Notes: generated by a model not told the origin, from the letters alone. 64,000 nt of DNA from Gnetum montanum (GCA_015680685.1 MNCI01026937.1:256216-320215), one strand, 5' to 3'; positions 45,979-58,010 are shown, counted from the first letter of the stretch. Translations and numbers: made by a program.

Positions 45979-48278
45979 ATTGTGGGTGGTGGCATTTGTG
46001 GTAAGGTATTTGGATTAGGATTTGAAAGATTAGCTGCTTGTGAATGCATGTGTGGGCTTAGATTAGTCCTTAGTGGTGTCAATTGGTGGTATTCTAGTGG
46101 GTGATATTGTGGATTTTGAATAGTGGTGTTTGTTGGTGATATCAGATGCTAGACATAGTATCCATAAGGAATAGGTTATTGATATGAATATTGTTGATGT
46201 AGCAGTGGAATGGCCCATGATTGTGGCTACTGCCATTGCTGATGATACTACTCCTATGGCTACGACAAGGCTCCACTAGGATAGTATGTTGGTTGAGATT
46301 GCTGTCTATAGTTACCTTGAGGGTAAGGTAATTGTTTGGGCATTTGCTTTTGAAAAATTTTTGGGTTAAGTGCGTATGCCCAAGTTTCTTACAAATGTAC
46401 CATGACTAGACAACATCCCTTAGGATGTTCATATTGGGACATGGTGAAACCTTCATCATCTGTGGAGCTAGTATCTGAGTACCTAGCTACTGAAGCAATT
46501 TTGCACTTTTGTCCAAATTTATTTTTTCTTCTCTACCTCTATTGAGTGCTTGTTCTTCTTTCTCCTCCATAATATTTAGTGTTCTTGTACATCGTTCATC
46601 TACTAAATCCCATATTTTTGCTAATTATGTTGCTGCATTAGCAACAAATTTCTAAATTAGTCACATCTCTTTCTTGATGACTTGGTCCAAGGTTTCTTCC
46701 TCTTGGGTATCACACACCCATGCATCTCTTTTCAGAATTGATGGATCTTGTTGTATTCTTTAGATAATTCCCTTTTTATGAGTTCTCCTTCTTCTTTTGC
46801 CACTTGATCAATGAGTCTTTGAATCCAATGGACTATTAATTATGATAGTCTTCCTTGGGCATAAATCCCAAGGATCTCTCTTGTTTTGCTTCTCATCCCA
46901 TCTATGATGTGCCTCAGTTATTTCTTTGGTGAAAATTCATGGCCTAGGCATCTGTGTAATAGTGAATTATATCTACTAATTGTTGCATTAGGGGTCCCAT
47001 GGGTTCTTTGTTTCCAGTTGTGGATTTGCTTTCTTAGGTTTGACACTCATGAATATGTTTGATATTTGTCATTAAAAATTTCAAGCATGGTACTCTAGCG
47101 TTTGATGGATTCAGGTTCAAATGGCCTGTACCAGCTTTCTACTTCTTTCACAAGTGTTTTAGGAAACAACTTCAATTTCTACCATCACTCTCTATGTTTT
47201 GAAGGGAATAGGCATTGTGGAATGCTTGAAGGTGATGTTGAGGATCAACGTTGTAACCTCCTTCAAATAGGAGCATGTTATTCATATCTAGCCATTTGAT
47301 TTGACTATCTCTCATGTGCATGGTTGGTATGTAGACCACTTCCTGAATGTTGATCATGTTTTGGATTGCCATAAGGGGTTTTTCATCATGATCAGGTTTA
47401 TAGGCTCTATGGTAGCGGTGACCCCTTCTTCTATGCTCATGCCTCTCTTGATCCTCTCTTTTATCTCTATGCCTTCTTCTTTCATACTTCTCATCTTTTG
47501 AATCAGAATACCTTGAGTATTGGTCATGATGACCATGAGCTCTTCTCTTTTCTCCATCAAATTCTTGGTACTTGTGCTATTTCCTATCATAGTCCTTTGA
47601 TGATTGTGATGAAGTAGAGGAGGTAGCAGGAGAATAGTGCTAGATGGTTCTCCTTTCATGACTCTTGTGAGTTTTCTTGTAGGACTTAGCAGGATCCCTT
47701 GGCCTGAAGTCTTGCTTGTATCTTGAGTTAGTAGCCTCCCCCTTGTGTGTCTCTACTATAGTAGAGTGAATTTTGGCTTTGACAGGTTCCTCTAGTCTGA
47801 TGATAGGTGTCTATGATGGTTCCTCATGGTTCTGGTGGAGTTGTTTTGAAATGAACTAATTAGCATTAAGCTCTTCTATGATAATAGATGTGTTGGCTTA
47901 CTTTCCTCTGGTATGAACATGTTTGATCTCCATAGTAGCACCTCTCTTTATCTAGTCCCTTGTAGGTTCATAGGGTCTGGTCATGATTAGAGTCACATGA
48001 TACCCTTCTTGAATCTAGTCCAAGTGCATTCCCCTTAGAGTAGTTTGTAGCATGTTCAGTGCTGCATGTTTGGGAGGCATGAGTATGTTTCCTTGCATGT
48101 CTCTCCACCTTATTTTTTTCTCTTGATGAAATATGAAGGTAAAGTCTAGATGGTATGGATTAGTATGAGCATAAGTAATATGTTTCTGCATTGGCATTCC
48201 CTAGTCTTCTTCATCAGTAATTCTATCACTATTCCTTATTTCCTTGGGAGGTGATAGTTGATCATTATGTGAAGCCAT
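45979..48278 (-). pseudogene. gag of element H
   Basis: Minus strand from an ATG at 48278-48276 (MASHNDQLSPPKEIRN). After EED and a stop comes KHITYAHTNPYHLDFTFIFH. A highly basic Arg/Ser/Glu-rich stretch follows at about 47560-47400 (SRYSDSKDEKYERRRHRDK, then RRRGHRYHR), then QNMINIQEVVYIP and LLFEGGYNVDPQHHLQAFHN. A possible decayed zinc knuckle lies near 46370-46440, and a Gln/Pro-rich tail (LPYPQGNYRQQSQPTYYP) leads to the B1 insertion. Stops occur every 30-100 codons. The basic region probably bound nucleic acid. The ordinary plant Gag core is not obvious, so this may be a divergent Gag. Confidence 0.55.
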
Positions 48279-48395
48279 GTTATCATTTCTTGATGGTTTG
48301 TGTTACATGTGTTTTTATTAAGGTTGTGAAGATTAGAGTTAGATTCTGCTATAGTAAAGTTTGGAAAATTAATTACTTAGTATAACATTGACTTA
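48279..48395 (-). other. leader of element H
   Basis: Short untranslated leader between the PBS and the gag start. H2 has a leader of the same length (1955-2072). Confidence 0.55.
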
Positions 48396-48413
48396 TCCCC
48401 AACAACGATGCCA
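48396..48413 (-). other. primer-binding site of element H
   Basis: The minus strand reads TGGCATCGTTGTTGGGGA, one base from the LTR. It differs from the TGGCGCCGTTGCCGGGGA site of Athila/Tat-type elements (often assigned to Asp tRNA) by three changes, all C/G to T/A in CpG or similar contexts. Confidence 0.75.
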
Positions 48414-48414
48414 A

Positions 48415-49297
48415 TGATGAGCCATGGCGTATCTAACACTCAACCATACAAGATATGAGTGTTCACGCGCAATCTTGATTGAACTTCGTAGATAAGGCAA
48501 TGTGATTATACTAGTAATTAGTTAGCATTCACAATCATTGTCTTCCCACGTGAGTTAGTAAAATCAATGTGTATGGTTTAACTTAGGGTGAGGTATATGA
48601 TATTGATGTTGAATTGGCCATTAAACTACTAGTAAACATGAAGTGAAGGTAGAAGTTTCTAAATTTAAGTGATAGTAAAACAAATGTAAACTAGCCTATG
48701 CAATGAACAACTAGTCTTGATCTTCTAGTCACACCTTGGACTTCATGTAACTACTACTGGGATTACCAAGTACCACACTACTGGGCGTATCAAATGATAG
48801 TACTATTGGGTTACCAAGCAATTACACTTACGTGCTTGAGATTAGTTGTACTCATTTCACTTAATGACATTAAAAGTAAATTGCAAGTAATCGTAAACAT
48901 TAACTATGAAAATAGTAAATAGTAAACTAATTGGAAACAAAAATAAAACTAAGTGTTGCTGCAATGATGTAGAGTAATCTTAATCTCTATTACTAGTCAT
49001 GTAATGCATTCAAGTACATCACACTTGAATAAAGATTTTATTCAATTACAAAACATCACACTGCGGGCACACATTGCTAAGTACTAAATTCAAGTAAAAA
49101 AATTGAAAGAGTTATGTTACTAAGCTATTAAATCTACTATGGATTTGTACACCTAAATGCTATTTATATAGGCTAGCATGCACCCTATGATATTGTTTAT
49201 ATGATAATGTATGCTGAGATATAATAACGTATCTATGACATTATAGATATAATATTGTAACTATGATATTGTTGCCTCAAAGTTTTTGGATTTATCA
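48415..49297 (-). mobile_element. 5' LTR of element H
   Basis: 883 bp, matching the left LTR at 16163-17022. A minus-strand TATA box (plus TATTTATATA, 49161-49170) is in sense orientation for H. AAAAT follows at 49298-49302. Confidence 0.85.
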
Positions 49298-49302
49298 AAA
49301 AT
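49298..49302. repeat. target-site duplication of H, right copy (AAAAT)
   Basis: Identical to 16158-16162. Confidence 0.8.
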
Positions 49303-51024
49303 CATATCATTTCATCAAATATTTTTATCTACAAAATATTTTAATGTTTTTATATTTATTATTTTTGAATTTCTTATCAATTGTTGAAAAAATTGAAATT
49401 TTTCGTTAGTTGATGGAAATGTTTTTCAGTGGCCATGAGGTAGCATCGATGATGTTGATGGTCTCCCTTGGAAAGGAAGAAGACATGAAATGGCAATGCT
49501 AGTGGATAGCATGAGGATAGGCATTGATGGTATCGATAGTAAAGGTGTAGGTGAAAATGGTGCACACAATGGATATAGAGGTGCAAGCAAAAATGACATG
49601 CATGATAGTGGTGGCGAAGGTAAAGGCATAGGCGAAAATGGTGCGCACAATGGATATAGAGGTGTAGGCAAAAATGACATGCATGGAAATGGTGGTGGAG
49701 GTGCAGGAGAAAATAGTGCATGTGGTGACGATGGAGGCATAGGTGCAAGTGAAAATGGGGCACACAGTGATAGAGGAAAACAATGAAAATTGCGATGAGG
49801 GTTTCATAGGTGGTAGTGACAAGGCAACACATTGATAGGCACTATAATAGAGAATAGCACAATGGTCCTTAATAGGTGTAATGAGCCCTTAAATGAGCTT
49901 GTGTGACCTAAGACTGGGCAACATCGCCCCATTCAGGGTTGTGTAGGCCCTTGTAGGACCTCATGGCCCTTNAAGTTCATGAGTTTGATCCCAAGCCCTA
50001 AAATTATGATATTATTTTTTTTGAACTTTTTATTATTATTTTATTCTAACATGCATAACAAGAAAATTTGAACTATAGTATCTCTCAAACTGTAAGTCCT
50101 ATTGGCACAAAACTTATATTGTTGGAATCGTGTCAATGAGTACTATGCATTAGGCATGGTCTTAGGATCCAGAAACTAGGCTGGATTTTGAAGATTTCAA
50201 AGGACTAAAATAGATTATTTTATCATTTTAATATTTCTAGGCTAATATATAGGAAATATAATGACTTCTAGAGAACTTGGATTTGATTATAAATGATATA
50301 CAAATCTTTAAATAGGAATATAATACTTTTATCCCATGACTTGGCAAGTATGATATAAGTCTATTTTTTTAGATCATGGTTATACCCTAATAAGGTACTA
50401 AGGAGAAGTGAGGCATCATAACATTAACCATCTAGTATTGGTTTCCCCATGGATCTCATGAAAATAACCTTAAGTAGGGATGACATAATCTTATGGGTAG
50501 GTTGAATCCCTTAAACTTGCTAATGCATAGGTCTTATGTGAGGTGAATAATGATAAGTTACAAGGGTTAGGTTCTTAAGGTAATAAGTTCCAAATAAGGC
50601 AAGATCGACTTAGGCCATGGTTGCTAGCCTTATGGAAGGAACTTAAAATAACCTTAACCAATTAACATTTCTAACATTATTACAAGATGGATAAGAATTA
50701 CATGGACCTATGTATCCTTGTCTAACCAATGTTTCTTATAGTTAATGAATCTTGGTAAAGTGTAACCAAATCTCCTAATCCTTGATATCCTTGAAGGAAT
50801 CTTGTTGATTGGTGAGGTCTATATCTCTTGTAGATCTTTGATTCATTATTTATACAAATCCATGGAAAGGTATATTCTAGTTTATAGGGATTATCTTAGG
50901 AATATGATGCATCTGGTGTTGGTCTATAACTCTCCCTAGGTTGTGGCTCTTAGATTTATCATTGGATTATAGTTGGTCCTTGATTTTAGTTGGCCCTTTG
51001 ATTGTGGTTTACTTTAATGTCAAA
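49303..51024. other. flank right of H, without recognised gene
   Basis: Continuation of the DNA into which H inserted. Apart from the glycine-rich minisatellite at 49490-49790, I see only stop-rich AT sequence. An ambiguous base stands at 49972. Confidence 0.45.
49490..49790 (+). repeat. coding-like minisatellite (Gly/Asn/His-rich frame)
   Basis: Units of about 80 bp (GGTGAAAATGGTGCACACAA, then AAAAATGACATGCATG) repeat at least twice with partial third copies. The plus frame reads GENGAHNGYRG and KNDMHDSGG over and over for 98 codons without a stop. The minus frames are also open as Pro/Ser- or His/Cys-rich text. It is probably a low-complexity repeat rather than a gene. Confidence 0.6.
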
Positions 51025-51599
51025 TGTGACATCCCATTCCTAGATGTTGTGGAAAACATCAAATATACATTATATTAGATATTAGACATAAGAATATACC
51101 ATGGAAAATGCCAAATATGTGTAACATTTAACATTATGCATAAAGAAAATAATAAGGGACATGTATAAGTAAAAAAGGAAAGGAATGCTTTATTAATGTG
51201 AAATAGTATATCTTGTTCATGCTTTGAGATTTTCTTGGGATTATCTTCCTTTGGAATATATCCCTTAGAGGCAATCCAACATTGCCACCATGATTAGGCC
51301 TTTCATTGGCTATAAGGGATGGCGAGTTCACTTTTTGTTCTACTTTACCTAACAGCTGTTACTCATCTTTACTAGCTTTGCAACTCCATGTTGATATGAC
51401 CTCTAATGCTTGGGTATAAATACCTTAGGTTAAACCCCCAAAGGTTACCTTGAGAGACATGTCCATTATTACAACAAATCCTTTTGGGTCTTAATTACAA
51501 TTTTCTCTTTCGGGTCTTGCTACAATAATCATAATACTTGTTATAAAGAGACACCATCTTTGTTATGTAGTGGCACCATTTGGGAATGGGAATGTTACA
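51025..51599. mobile_element. possible solo LTR
   Basis: Starts TGTGACATCCCATTCC and ends GGGAATGGGAATGTTACA. The ends are imperfect inverted repeats of the TG...CA type, common in plant LTRs. A TATAAATA lies near 51416. I see no PBS, PPT or convincing target-site duplication, so this could instead be a decayed fragment. Confidence 0.35.
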
Positions 51600-51779
51600 C
51601 ACAGAACCCAGTACCACCACCTCCTTTGCACTTCCTATGTAGTTACTATGTTGCTATCTTAGGAGCATGTCCTACGTGGACCTAACATTTTCCTTAAAAA
51701 ATCATTATAATAATACCCTACCCAAGGCATTCTACAAAATTCAAGTACAAGAAAGACTATAAAATTTTATAAAACTATA

Positions 51780-53190
51780 TATATTTTGTATGCAACACCT
51801 AAATAACTAATTTACAAACCTATCTACAATTAAAAAAAGTACAAGCTAACACTACATATACCCTTATAACATTACATCCCCTAAAAAATTTTCTAAATTA
51901 AACAAATAACCTATAAAAAAACTAACACTACAATATATACCTCTTATAATAGCCACATATATCCCCTAAATAATGAGGTGTTAGCATAGTAGTAAAAATC
52001 TTGATTTGGAAGCTCTAAGTTATGGGTTTAATTCTAATGAAGAATGCTAAGTTATAAAGTTTTAATTGAACTATATATCTTGGGATGTACCTATGTTTCT
52101 ATTATTTTAGGTTTCAACACTATCCACTCCCCCTAGCCCCCAAATATATGCCCCTAAGCATACAATGTATGTACCTCCTAAATAACTACTTTACAAACAT
52201 ATCTATAATAATCATAATAATAATAATAATAATAGAAAGTAACATTATGTACACCCTTACAGAAACAACAATATAATACTCATACCCTCCAAATAATTTG
52301 CTAAATTGAACAAATAACCTATTAAAAACCTAACACTCTTATAACAATACCAACATAATACCAACACCTTCTAAGTAAATCTTTGAATTTAAAAAATAAT
52401 CAATACAAAAACAAACATCTCACTATCCCTCATATAAGAAAATAACATTAAAAAATTTTCCAAATACAAACTATTTCATTTCTTTAAAATAAAAAATAAT
52501 AACAAACTATTACATTTCTTTAAATGGACTATAATATAAAATATACCCCTTACAATAATAACAACATAATATCCACACCTTCCAAACAAATGGATAGATT
52601 GAACAAATAAAATATGAACCTACTCTAAACATAAATCAGATTACAACTATTCCTAACATGTAATCTTGAACCTATGATGCTATGCATAATAATATATCAC
52701 ATATAAAAATTGAGAAAAAGCCATTCCACCCATATAAATAACTAACTTAAACATATAAATTCCTGAATCAAATCATTGATAAAACATACACTACAAAAAC
52801 ATATCCCATTGGCCATTTTGTTCTCTTAAGTTTATTCTTTAAGATGCTAGGTTGAAAGCCTAGTACTGGCATCCTTTTTGTACTTTCTATACTACTAGCC
52901 TAGAGGCATTTCTTAGGTAGCATAGACTCAACTTGATTTTATGCTAAAAAATAACTACTCTACAAACCTATCTATGATTTTTTTAAAAAAATAAAAACGA
53001 ATTCAAAGTAATACTACATAAATCCTTATAATAATAATAACATAATAATCACATCCTTCAAAAAAATTGTAGATTTGAACAAATAACCTATAAAAAAACT
53101 AACGCTACAATATATACCCCTTATAACAATACAAAAATAATACTCACACCCCCTAAACAAATTCTTGCAAATAAAATTAAAAGTATTCTA
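51780..53190. repeat. AT-rich degenerate repeats, about four copies
   Basis: A block of about 200-250 bp recurs near 51790, 52180, 52540 and 52970, with AACAAATAACCTAT(A/T)AAAAA, CTAACACTA, ATATACCCCTTATAA and CACACC-CC-AAA. A related flank (CCAGTACCACCACC near 51605, CTAGTACTGGCATCC near 52860) suggests duplication of a larger piece. An AAT microsatellite lies at about 52207-52236. No gene. Confidence 0.6.
51966..52040 (+). repeat. tRNA-like head (possible SINE remnant)
   Basis: TTAGCATAGTAG (51981-51992) resembles an RNA polymerase III A box, and GGGTTTAATTCTA (52024-52036) a decayed B box, at typical spacing. The fold does not form a clean tRNA. AT-rich sequence follows. Weak call. Confidence 0.25.
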
Positions 53191-53924
53191 CCAACCTAAG
53201 TCTACTCAACCTTATTTTGAAATTGTACATTTTTTGTCAATTATCTCTTGCTACATAGCAACGTTGCAAAATTTCAACAAAGAAGAGTAACCACTAAAAG
53301 ATTTAAATAGAAATCAACTACAAAAAGAAGCTACTAGGAAGAAAAGAAAATATCTATAACAAAACACTATATTCATCAATGCTAGATGAAAGGCTAAGAT
53401 AGCATCAATAATAGTACTATAAAAATAACAAAAAAAATTGTAGAGAAGAGGTAGATAAGTAGACAAGAAAGATTAAAAAATAAAGAGAAATAGAAAAAAA
53501 AAGAGAGGCTTTATGCGAGGGTATTAATAACATTGAACTAGATTAAATATATTTTATATATAAGGTGGTTGAAAGCATATATCTTGTAAAGGTTAATGAA
53601 GGTTTGAATTCTTAATCATCTAGAAAATGCCTTAAGGATGATTGATCAAATATTCTAGTTCCTCTAAAGAAGATGTTACCTTAAAGATGTTTGACAAGAA
53701 CATACTATTCCATTGTAGACAACACTGTCCACTCCTTCGCATTCTCCATTTCAAACTCCTTCTCTTAGCTAAAAAATTTTGAATTCTAAATGAAATGTAT
53801 AAGAGTAGACTAATAGTAAAAAAATTTTGGGTCAATAGTACAAGTTTCAAATCAAGGATGGAAAGGAGAATATGGTGTTATTTGCAATGGTGTAGTATGG
53901 TCTTATCAAAATCTTTAAGCTAGT
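53191..53924. other. AT-rich flank left of B2
   Basis: Nothing recognised. B2 ends at 53925 with TGTGATGACC. Confidence 0.5.
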
Positions 53925-55454
53925 TGTGATGACCGAAAATGTTGATGACTAGAACACTGAGGTCCATGGGTGCACAACCTAACCATGAATCCACGTGAGG
54001 GCCTGTTGGAAGCAAATATGAGATGCCCTAAATGGTCTAGCTGATCAAACAGGAACTTATTGGATGTAACAAGGGTGCAACATGGTTGGCCACAGTGCTA
54101 CTACGAAATAGTGCTAAGTGTGCAAGTAGTGTTTGTAGTGTTAACAATGTCCAGTGTAGTCAAGAGGTACCTAAGGGGATGAGTGAAGTTAAGATTTTTG
54201 GTGGAATGGATGGTGTTAATGTGCATAGGTGATGAATGTAGTTTTAGGCATGACTATGTAGTGGAAAAGTGAAAAATGCGAAATAAAGTGCTAAAGAATG
54301 TAAAGGAAGAGAGAGAGAAGTAAAACACCACCCCAAATGGAGTTGAGCATAGTTAACACCAAAAGGGATTAGAAGGTACATGGTGTACAATAGGTGTAGT
54401 GAGTAGCATAGTCATAGTCTCAGAGGTGTCTGGCCATCAAGACTAGCATTCCATCGAGGTGTCTGCGTTTACTGGGTTGGCTACCATAGTGTACCATTAG
54501 TTGTGGTGTTTTGGTGGACTATGGTGGTCTGCAACTTCACTAATATGCCTTTGGTTCTCTCCCAAGTGCTCCTTAGGTTTGCCAAGCCTTTGATTTGCCA
54601 ATTCGCCAACCCTAAAAACTTTGAGGGCACAAATATTTATAAGCCTAGTGTTAGTGAAAAATGTGGGATGGTTGCCACATGGTGGAGGGGATGGTTGGGA
54701 CTATGCTTTCACCCAACTATAGTCTCCACTAGGCTGATGGTGTTATGCTCTACCAAACTTTGCAAGACTATGACTATGCTGCCAACTACATGTGTGTGCC
54801 AAGAAGATCTCAAGGTACCTAGAAAAAATGAAACTTGGAGACTATGCTTTGGGATTACGCTCTCCATGCTCTTATGTGGGGTCGAGCCTAGTTACAATTT
54901 TTGGGCAAAAAATGGGATACAAAAGAGAATAATTTTGCTAACTACGCTTACCAAAGGTGAGCTGGAGTTGAGCTGAGTAATGTTGCTATGTTGTGGAGGC
55001 CATTAGAGGCTATTCTTGCTAACTATGCTCTTCATTGGAGGTTGACTATGCTCTGGGTTGGGGGAGAGCATAGTCCCAGTGTTAAGGAATTTTGAGAAAA
55101 GTGAGTTTCTTATAGACTACGCTCCCCATGGAAGGCTGACTACACTCCCAACTGGGGATGAGTGTAGTCTTGGGATTTATCGAAACTTGTGAAAACCTAT
55201 CCTTTTGTTGACTACACTCTCCACTGGAGGTTGACTATGCTCTGGGGTAGTGAAGAGCATAGTCCCAACACTTATAAAATTTTTTTGCAATTAGCTTTGT
55301 GTTGACACTTAGAAAAAATTGCAAAATTAGCCTTCATGCTAACTACACTCTCCACTAGAGGCTGACTACACTTCCATATGAAGAAAAGCATAGTCTCAAC
55401 ACTTAGCCAAAATTTGTAGTCAGGATGTCATAGTTGAGATTTGGTGGTGTTTCA
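53925..55454 (-). mobile_element. 3' LTR of B2
   Basis: 1.53 kb, the shortest of the three B LTRs. The minus strand runs from TGAAACACCACC to GGTCATCACA, giving the cleanest LTR ends of the family. TATA box at 54634-54641 (minus). A 157-codon open frame on the plus strand (54503-54976) is antisense to the element and is open only in pieces in the B1 LTRs. Confidence 0.85.
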
Positions 55455-55468
55455 TTGGCCCCTCTTTG
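55455..55468 (-). other. polypurine tract of B2
   Basis: The minus strand reads CAAAGAGGGGCCAA directly before TGAAAC. Confidence 0.8.
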
Positions 55469-56174
55469 TTGACATCTGGAGGAGCTTAAGGGATGTTGAA
55501 AAAAAATAACAAAACACCATATCAAGCTTAGCACTAGCATTACTCTTTGGTATTGGATCAGATGTTGCTACATTGTGCCAACGCGTGTTGTGAATAGCTA
55601 AATGATAAGTGAGAATTGGAAGTAAAAGGTGTAGGTGATATACTAGGGATAAAAGGAAGGAGAAGTGCAAGAAAAATGTCATGATGCAAGGACGTCATGG
55701 CTAATGTTGGCCATAGCACTAGAGTGGCTTGCCCTTGAAAACATTGACCTCTTGTCAAAGTGCTTGTGAGAGAGTCAAGGTGTAGATTGAAGGCTAGGCT
55801 GACTACGAAATTGCTTTGTTGTTGGGTTGCTTAGTAACATGATTTTCCCCCATTTTTTAATGGGGTGAACCTTCTTTGGGCTTTGCATATTGCTAACTGC
55901 TTACTATGAAGTGAAATGCTTTCCATCAAGTGAGTTGCATGTCACTAGATGGGCTTTGCCTCATCATTGGTGAGATTGCATGGCATCTGTACGATAGGTG
56001 TTTACTTCCAGAATGACTTACGTTACATCTACCTGAGCTTTGATCAGCCAATAGAGGCTTCCCATGGGATGACTTATGTTACGTCCATCTTGGAAAGCTG
56101 ACATTTGGTGTGAGATGTGAAGAGGGTGCCATGTGGTCACAACATGTGAGCATCAAAAAAGTTTGTAATCTTTG
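55469..56174 (-). other. 3' untranslated region of B2 with no C insertion
   Basis: Collinear with B1 39162-39653 joined to 43872-44090. The site of C in B1 is intact here near 55670-55685. No gene. Confidence 0.7.
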
Positions 56175-56369
56175 CTATGGGACGAATGAGAGGGTATTGG
56201 AATGTAGGAGTAGATGTGAGTAGGCTATAATGGGATAATATGGATATTCACTCTTGAGAGGCTTAGCTAGTCCAATAATGCATATCAAAGTGATGTGGCA
56301 ACTTGCTACTGCGATGAGATGTGCCTTTGCATGACTACCTAGGGATTCATCTTGCAACCACAACTTCAA
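56175..56369 (-). CDS. small conserved ORF downstream of integrase (B2 copy)
   Basis: 64 codons, ATG to TAG, the same length as the B1 copy at 38967-39161. Both keep LQDE, ASCHIT, LAKP, IAYSHLLL and NTL. 40 of 64 residues agree by my count. No domain is recognised. It lies between the short-repeat region and the PPT, a place where Tat elements may carry accessory sequence. An untranslated origin with chance conservation remains possible. Confidence 0.35.
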   Translation of the reverse strand: MKLWLQDESLGSHAKAHLIAVASCHITLICIIGLAKPLKSEYPYYPIIAYSHLLLHSNTLSFVP

Positions 56370-56569
56370 GAAGACAAGAAAACCACATGATACATGAATG
56401 CAAATAGATTACAAATGAAAAAATGTAGAAGGCTACATTAGTGACACAGGTTATGTAGATTGCCAATGCTTTATTCTAGGATTATAGTGTGCTCGGTTAC
56501 TTGGTGTAGAAGGAGAGTTGTAGTATGCCCACTCACTTGCTTATAGAAGAATGTAAAAAAGTTATTAAT

Positions 56570-56790
56570 GCAAATCCAGTTTAAGGTCTTGGTAGACCAT
56601 GGATTTAGTAGTTTAAGGTATTAGTAGACTATTGGGCCTAGTTTAAGGTTCTGGTAGGCTGTGCTATGCTAGTTTATAGTTCTACTAGATTGCTCTATGC
56701 TAGTTTAATGTCTTACCAGATGTGCTGTGTCAGTTTAGTGTCATAGCGGATGACTATGCCAGTTTAATGTCATAGAGGATGAGCTACTTA
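56570..56790 (-). repeat. short tandem repeats after integrase, B2
   Basis: Imperfect units with TAGTTTAAGGT(C/T)(T/A)TAGTAGA or CAGTTTAATGTCATAG. About 220 bp against about 540 bp in B1, so unit number has changed. Confidence 0.75.
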
Positions 56791-56829
56791 CCTTGCTTGA
56801 TTAATGTGTAGTGCTACATGCTAGATATA

Positions 56830-58010
56830 GTATAGCTTTAAGTACAAATGGTTTATTAGATTGGTGAAATCATTTCTATCTTGATCAATAAGCTTGAATG
56901 CTCTGTTGTCATAGGCCTTAGTGACTAGGAAAGGTCCTTCCCAGTTGGTTGAGAATTTATCCATGGGTTTGAAAACCACCTTAAGGACTAGGTCCCCTTT
57001 CCTGATCAGGCGCTAATGTTGGTTGTGATGATGCTTTTACCATTTCTTTTCTTGATACCACTCAATGTGATCAAGCATACGCATATGCTCCTCCTCTATT
57101 AAGCCAAGGCCTATGATTCTCAACTCATTATTCTGACCTTCATTGATGAAGTTTGAGAGTATTACGTAGAGTGATAGAACCTACAATTCAAGTGGCAAAA
57201 CTACTTTAGATCCATAGACAAGACTATAAGGCATCATATTTGTTACCATTCAATGCATCGTGTAGTAGGCCTAAAGTGCATAGACTAGTTGCTCATACCA
57301 TCATTGTTTGCTATTGCTTAGCATATTCTTGAGAAGGTTGATGATGACCTTGTTAGTGGCCTCCACTTGGCCATTTGCCTAAGGGTAGTATGACAATGAA
57401 AATGGATGCTTAATGTCAAAGTGCTCATAAAAGGCTTTGGTTTCAATGTTGCTAAACTATGGTCTATTGTCCGTCCCCATGGTCATGGGAAAACTGAAAT
57501 GGATCACTATGTTGTCTAACATAAACTTGCAAACTTGCTAAAATGTCATCTTCCTAAGGGAAATAGCTTCAACCCACTTGCTAAAATATTCTGTTGCAGT
57601 TATTATGAAGCTATGTCATGCAGAGGACTTAGGCATTATAGGTTCGATGATGTCTAGGTCCGAACATTGGAATGGCCATGTGATTTGCATCATATGCAAT
57701 TTAGTTGGTGGCATGTGCATTAAATTACTATGCCATTGATAAGTATCACACATTTTGATTTTCCAAATGCAACTACTTTACATGTAAGGCCAATAGTAGC
57801 CTAGCCATATGATTTTTGCTACCATTGACCTAGGTGCTATGTGATCTCCACAGAGTCCTTCATGGACTTGTTCAATGATTTTTTTCCTTCATTTTCGCTT
57901 ATGCAAGTTAATAGTATGCCATCGTAGGATTTTTGACATAATGTGTTATCACCTATGATGATATACTGCCATGAATGTTTACATACTGCATCCTTTTGTG
58001 CAACAGTTAA
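56830..58010 (-). pseudogene. integrase of B2
   Basis: The minus strand holds the HHCC part (57837 upward; KSMKDSVEIT, then CDTYQWHSN with Tyr in place of a metal Cys), the core (LDIIEPIMP, ATEYFSKWVEA, MGTDN, ANGQVEATNK) and the C-terminus (RKGDLVLKVV, NWEGPFLVTKAY). The first Asp, second Asp and Glu of the D,D-E triad all appear to remain, unlike in B1. Stops still break the frame (for example near 57380). Confidence 0.85.

Larger units (their letters stand above)
16163..49297 (-). mobile_element. element H: gypsy retrotransposon with no RT or integrase, host of B1
   Basis: Complete insertion on the minus strand with LTRs at both ends, a PBS inside the right LTR, a pol-end/PPT region inside the left LTR and a perfect AAAAT duplication. 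Subtracting nested B1 (about 22.8 kb) leaves about 10.3 kb. Order on the minus strand: 5' LTR, PBS, gag, [B1], protease, a poorly coding stretch, late extra ORF, PPT, 3' LTR. I find no RT, RNase H or integrase, so H looks non-autonomous. The two LTRs look roughly 90% alike by eye, so the insertion is old. Its PBS resembles the TGGCGCCGTTGCCGGGGA type of Athila/Tat-like elements. Confidence 0.8.

Noticed and set aside
49377-49832. 151-codon His/Cys/Leu-rich minus-strand frame
   Set aside because: It is the shadow of the glycine-rich minisatellite. Its composition simply mirrors the repeat.
54503-54976. 157-codon open frame on the plus strand, the longest in the window
   Set aside because: It lies inside the B2 LTR, antisense to the element. 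The B1 LTRs keep only broken pieces of it (for example 23966-24283 and 45184-45456 on the minus strand), and it resembles no protein I know. Most likely chance.
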